A DNA stretch of 44,812 bases from CAYVAP01 sp964343195 (GTDB taxonomy: Bacteria > Bacteroidota > Bacteroidia > J057). Below the pieces are notes generated by a model that saw only the letters and a list, made by a program, of their open reading frames with translations, did not search any database and was not told where the DNA came from. The translations under genes and the position numbers were made by a program. The stretch covers positions 1 through 44,812 of the forward strand of contig CAYFIR010000043.1 in the NCBI GenBank assembly GCA_964343195.1, given 5' to 3'. This document shows positions 41,813 to 44,812 of the stretch, in pieces (positions within the stretch are counted from its first letter, which is position 1; each line of letters begins with the position of its first letter).

Positions 41813-43060
41813 CTACTCCCCTTCCGCCAGCATCTCCTCGATAAAGTCGCTGTACTGCTCCACGAAGCGCTCATAGGGCGCTCCAGTGCCCGGTCCGTAA
41901 AATCCTGTATGGATTTTGCGGATACGGCCCTGTCGGTCAATGTAGATCGAGGTCGGGAAAGACATCACCTTGTTGAGCATAGGTAATGCATCCGAAGCGA
42001 CTAATTTATCGCTGGTCGTAGCCGCCAGGAGCACCTCATATTCCACCCCCAGATCTGCTTTCATCTTTTCGATGCTCTCCTTTGCTTTTGTTTCATCCCC
42101 GATGCGCTCAAACGCCAGGCCGATGATCTCCAGCCCCTGGTCACGGTAGTCTTTGTACCACTGCGCAAAGAGCTGGGTTTCATCCATACAATTGGGGCAC
42201 CATGAGCCAAGTAGCTGCACAATGACGACCTTGTCCTGATAGCGTTCCTCAGCTAATGACACCAATTCTCCCGCCTGATTGGGAAAGCTGAATTCGATGT
42301 TTTCATAGCCCTCCTTGAGGTAGGTTAGCTCATCAGGATCGCGCAATTCAGCCGTTTCGGACGGGATCGCCATCCAGGGCTCTTCCCAGTGGTTTCCAGA
42401 GTAGAAGGTGCCCCGCAGGGTATCCCCAAATGTTTCTCCAACAAACAGAAAGGCATGGGATCCGTCAAATGCCGAAAGTTGAATGGTGTTGCCACGTGCT
42501 ACCCCGTCCAGATAGCGGTAATCGCCCGTTTCAGTGAGGATGGTGCCGCTCACTTTCCCCCCATCCTGTTGCTTAAGGATGCCAATGGCGGGATAGGCAT
42601 CGGGAGTTCCTACGCTGAAGCCCATTGCGTACCTGTTTACCAGGTCAAGAGGCGGCTGATCTGAGGAAGGGAATCGTGGAGCATCGGTTTGTTCAGCCGT
42701 GAAGGGAATGGCATAGTCGTCGCCACGGCTGTAATCGTTCCATACCCCAGCAAGCCGACCCTCGCCGTCCAGCTTGCCGATAAATTCGCTGTTGAAGACT
42801 GCCATTTCGATGAAGACGGAGTCCCCTGCCAGGCGAATGTTCTCTACTTCCAGTTCTTCCTCTGCATTCGAAATGACCATCTGGTAGCGGCCATCCTCCT
42901 GGGTGATCTCCGCGGAGAATGGCATTGGCACGTCGGGTTTTAGCTGTAGCACAAATCGCCAGGGGCCAGTTGCCAGTTTCGCGGCCTTTTCAGTGGAAGG
43001 GGAACACCCCAAAAGAGTCAGCAGACTCATGGCTATGATCACGGGCAGAAATTTATTCAT
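41813..43060 (-). CDS. TlpA-family thiol-disulfide lipoprotein
   Basis: A 415-aa envelope lipoprotein (MNKFLPVIIAMSLLTLLGC, lipid Cys19). Residues ~25-240 are a beta-rich region found in Bacteroidota TlpA-like proteins. The C-terminal ~160 residues are a thioredoxin-fold TlpA/ResA-like domain with active site SWCPNC (WCPNC, near residue 285), a cis-Pro region FPTSIYID, and GRIRKIHTG. It probably reduces disulfides or apocytochromes in the periplasm. The start codon overlaps the preceding secreted-protein gene by 8 bp, so the two are translated as a coupled pair. Confidence 0.92.
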   Translation of the reverse strand: MNKFLPVIIAMSLLTLLGCSPSTEKAAKLATGPWRFVLQLKPDVPMPFSAEITQEDGRYQMVISNAEEELEVENIRLAGDSVFIEMAVFNSEFIGKLDGEGRLAGVWNDYSRGDDYAIPFTAEQTDAPRFPSSDQPPLDLVNRYAMGFSVGTPDAYPAIGILKQQDGGKVSGTILTETGDYRYLDGVARGNTIQLSAFDGSHAFLFVGETFGDTLRGTFYSGNHWEEPWMAIPSETAELRDPDELTYLKEGYENIEFSFPNQAGELVSLAEERYQDKVVIVQLLGSWCPNCMDETQLFAQWYKDYRDQGLEIIGLAFERIGDETKAKESIEKMKADLGVEYEVLLAATTSDKLVASDALPMLNKVMSFPTSIYIDRQGRIRKIHTGFYGPGTGAPYERFVEQYSDFIEEMLAEGE

Positions 43061-43952
43061 CAGCGTATCGATAGGTGGTTACAAATCGGTATTGGAAGCT
43101 CCCATCGCCATCAAAGGCATTTTCCTCTACCAGCAGATTGTGCTCATTATAGCGATAGGTTTCGAAATCGTCAAGCTTGCCATTTTGCCACCTTGTCCTC
43201 TTGACGACATTGCCACGATCATCATATTCGTAGCGGTAGGTTAGCTCATAGGTCTGCCCGTCCCAACCCGTGGAGATACGGGACCAGCTACTTTTCTGCC
43301 CCTGTCCATCAAAGGTGTAGATCTGCCCCGGCTCCCAGGCCTGCTGATTATCTCTCCAACTATAGACCGTGTCTGGCTTCCCGTTGCTCGCATAGTGATA
43401 GCGCTCATAGGGAGTTTGCCTGAAGGGGAAGTTGCTGCCCACCACGTAGCTTACCGAGTCACGACCTTGCTGATCGTAAAGAAATTTTTGTGTTTGCTCC
43501 AGCACGCTGTCAATACCAGACATGCGGTACTGGTACTGCAGATACAGAAGAGTATCTCGGTAGATATACCAGGTATGCTCTACATTGGCATCCTGCATGA
43601 AGCTGGGCATATCACCAGGTGTACCCTCCGGTTTGCTCGTGCGAATCAGCAGGGTACACAGCCCCTGTTCATTGTAAAATCGCTCGTATTGATACCAGAC
43701 GTAGTAAACATCTGCAAAAATCTCCCGCTCAAAAAATTCTCGGCCCAACGAATCAAACCGCCTGACCTGCAACAGATTGGTGTCACGTGTCTCCATCGTG
43801 TACCCCTCAACTGCCGAATCCAGGTGCACCACAATTTCAGTGATGTGCCTGGCCGCAATGAGGCTATCACCCGTGACATTTGTGTAAGGGAACTGGGCTC
43901 TGACCGTCAGGAAGCCAAGCAGAAAAAACATTGGGAGAATAAGGGTTCGCAT
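43053..43952 (-). CDS. Secreted RHS/YD-repeat-like protein
   Basis: A 299-aa exported protein with a signal peptide (MRTLILPMFFLLGFLTVRAQ); an ATG at 43964 would add four residues. The body has repeated Tyr/Asp-Gly-rich strands such as YRYEYDDRGNVVKRTRW, YRYNEHNLLVEENAFDGDG and YTFDGQGQKSSW, which resemble RHS/YD-type beta-strand repeats but in a short protein. It may bind surface glycans or protein, but the function is unknown. Its stop overlaps the TlpA-like gene start by 8 bp, which points to co-production. Confidence 0.78.
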   Translation of the reverse strand: MRTLILPMFFLLGFLTVRAQFPYTNVTGDSLIAARHITEIVVHLDSAVEGYTMETRDTNLLQVRRFDSLGREFFEREIFADVYYVWYQYERFYNEQGLCTLLIRTSKPEGTPGDMPSFMQDANVEHTWYIYRDTLLYLQYQYRMSGIDSVLEQTQKFLYDQQGRDSVSYVVGSNFPFRQTPYERYHYASNGKPDTVYSWRDNQQAWEPGQIYTFDGQGQKSSWSRISTGWDGQTYELTYRYEYDDRGNVVKRTRWQNGKLDDFETYRYNEHNLLVEENAFDGDGSFQYRFVTTYRYADE

Positions 43953-44059
43953 GGGAGAAGGCAATGGTAAGAATCTGGCTTTGACGGGGAATCAGGAGGT
44001 AAAAAAAGCCGGAGGTACATGAGCTATCACTTGGCCAATACTAAAAAGGGCCATATTCC

Positions 44060-44494
44060 TCACTTTCTCCGCTGCTTCTCAGTCTGGTCGAGGTACCAGT
44101 CTTCGGTCAGATCCAGGGCAAGGTCCATTAGTGCGACAAACTCCTCTGGTGGCCCCATGCTATCGGAGCCGAAAGTAAAGGCATAGCCCTGATCCAGGCT
44201 TTCTCCGGAAAGCGAGATGATCAGCTCAGAAGATTCGCCTTTTGGCTGGGGCATCTGGTAGCGGCCCGTATGCTCCAGCATCGGATCTATCTGTGCCAGG
44301 GCATCAACCCAGGCTTCAAAAACAGGCTCTTCTGGTCGGCCCATGGCCAACGGTCCATTGGCGGTTTCTCCATTGCCACGGCGATTGACCATCCCGCTGC
44401 GATAGAGGACGATTTGAAGGTAGACATCATCGCTTACGACGAGTTTGAGCTCTACCTGATCAACATGTGTGAGGGAATTTCCTGTATCAGACAT
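44060..44494 (-). CDS. Hypothetical protein, 144 aa
   Basis: A soluble 144-aa protein with no recognisable family. It has beta-strand-rich stretches (VELKLVVSDDVYLQIVLYRSG, SELIISLSG) and an acidic helix near the end (VALMDLALDLTEDWYLDQTEKQ). No signal peptide or catalytic motif is visible. Its start overlaps the preceding small membrane gene by 8 bp, so it is translationally coupled to it. Confidence 0.7.
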   Translation of the reverse strand: MSDTGNSLTHVDQVELKLVVSDDVYLQIVLYRSGMVNRRGNGETANGPLAMGRPEEPVFEAWVDALAQIDPMLEHTGRYQMPQPKGESSELIISLSGESLDQGYAFTFGSDSMGPPEEFVALMDLALDLTEDWYLDQTEKQRRK

Positions 44495-44705
44495 ACAGGT
44501 ACAAAGAAACCAAAATCAGGGCTAATGCGGAAAGGACAAACCAAAAGCTGATGAAATAAAACTGGAAGGAAGGCCGGGTAACTACCGAAACGCGGTTGCC
44601 AGTACGGCTGACAACGGTAATGCCACCTTTTATCAGGCTTCGCAGGCCTATAACCAGGCCGCTTATACTCATCAGAATAATCCAAGCCAGGGTAAAAAAG
44701 TCCAT
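44487..44705 (-). CDS. Small two-helix membrane protein, 72 aa
   Basis: A 72-aa protein beginning MDFFTLAWIILMSISG, with two predicted membrane helices (residues ~4-22 and ~48-70, FYFISFWFVLSALALILVSLYLYV split). An ATG at 44786 would add 27 residues of non-membrane sequence. Its stop lies 8 bp inside the start of the 144-aa gene. Function unknown. Confidence 0.65.
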   Translation of the reverse strand: MDFFTLAWIILMSISGLVIGLRSLIKGGITVVSRTGNRVSVVTRPSFQFYFISFWFVLSALALILVSLYLYV

Positions 44706-44812
44706 GGTTGAGGGGAAGTTATGGGGTGTGCTTTTTAGATCTGCTAAACTGAAATAGGGGAGTTGTCTAAAGTAAAAAAGGCCCATAGTTGATTAAATTG
44801 TTGGTTGCAACA

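Noticed and set aside
41704..41940. 78-aa minus-strand frame with PYxPY repeats
   Set aside because: It arises from the word-type repeat at 41774-41802 and overlaps two real genes.

Overview
The window looks like a chromosomal segment of a member of the Bacteroidota. The evidence is a DUF4249 lipoprotein, a TlpA-type lipoprotein, a NagB-PIG-L fusion, a lone CBM48/isoamylase-early-set protein, a VPS10/BNR-repeat exoprotein, a TTTG-N22-TAGCTTTG promoter, and no conspicuous Shine-Dalgarno sequences. The moderate GC content and the mix of families suggest a Saprospiria/Lewinella-like lineage, but that placement is inference. I see no rRNA, tRNA, CRISPR array, prophage or complete transposase.

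Layout. 137-2026 (minus): AraC-type regulator, coupled four-helix membrane protein, zinc-ribbon protein. 2119-5962 (minus): secreted pair, a PA14/DUF1080-like lipoprotein followed by a sugar-dehydrogenase propeller fused to a blue-copper domain. 6275-11812 (plus): IGHMBP2-type helicase, Nudix hydrolase, exported agmatine-deiminase-family protein, NeuD-like acetyltransferase and an overlapping 62-aa Cys-rich gene. 11797-16397: divergent DUF4249 lipoprotein and a 1072-aa BNR/VPS10 protein. 16513-23295: transglutaminase-DUF2126 protein divergent from circularly permuted ATP-grasp, alpha-E and Anbu proteasome-like genes. 23540-28213: GlcNAc-6-P deaminase/deacetylase fusion convergent with a chitobiase-like GH20 lipoprotein. 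28481-38505: uvrC, CBM48 protein, tryptophan 2,3-dioxygenase, OmpA/TPR lipoprotein, aminotransferase, murF, GNAT, oxyR. 38626-44705: LpxL-type acyltransferase, CPBP protease, methyltransferase, VOC protein, and a minus-strand secreted/lipoprotein set ending in two small genes.

How genes work together. Three groups stand out. The Anbu cassette (ATP-grasp, alpha-E, transglutaminase/DUF2126, Anbu peptidase) fits the predicted peptide tagging and removal system. The GH20 and NagB-PIG-L genes together cover release of GlcNAc and its entry into fructose-6-phosphate. The copper-domain dehydrogenase and the PA14 lipoprotein look like a cell-envelope oxidation pair.

The most unusual signal is intergenic. 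Many gaps carry hairpins or tandem arrays built from a few short recurring words: ATAGGGTGT/AAGGGGAATA, GGTATGGAGG, CACGCAGAG, AATTACGAAT, GTTCGNAGTT, CATTGGTCAGTG. Several word families recur at different loci inside this window. A 183-bp MITE-like element with 12-bp terminal inverted repeats and TTA duplications sits just upstream of the CPBP gene. A perfect ATAGnTnnnAnCTAT OxyR site lies just before the oxyR start codon.
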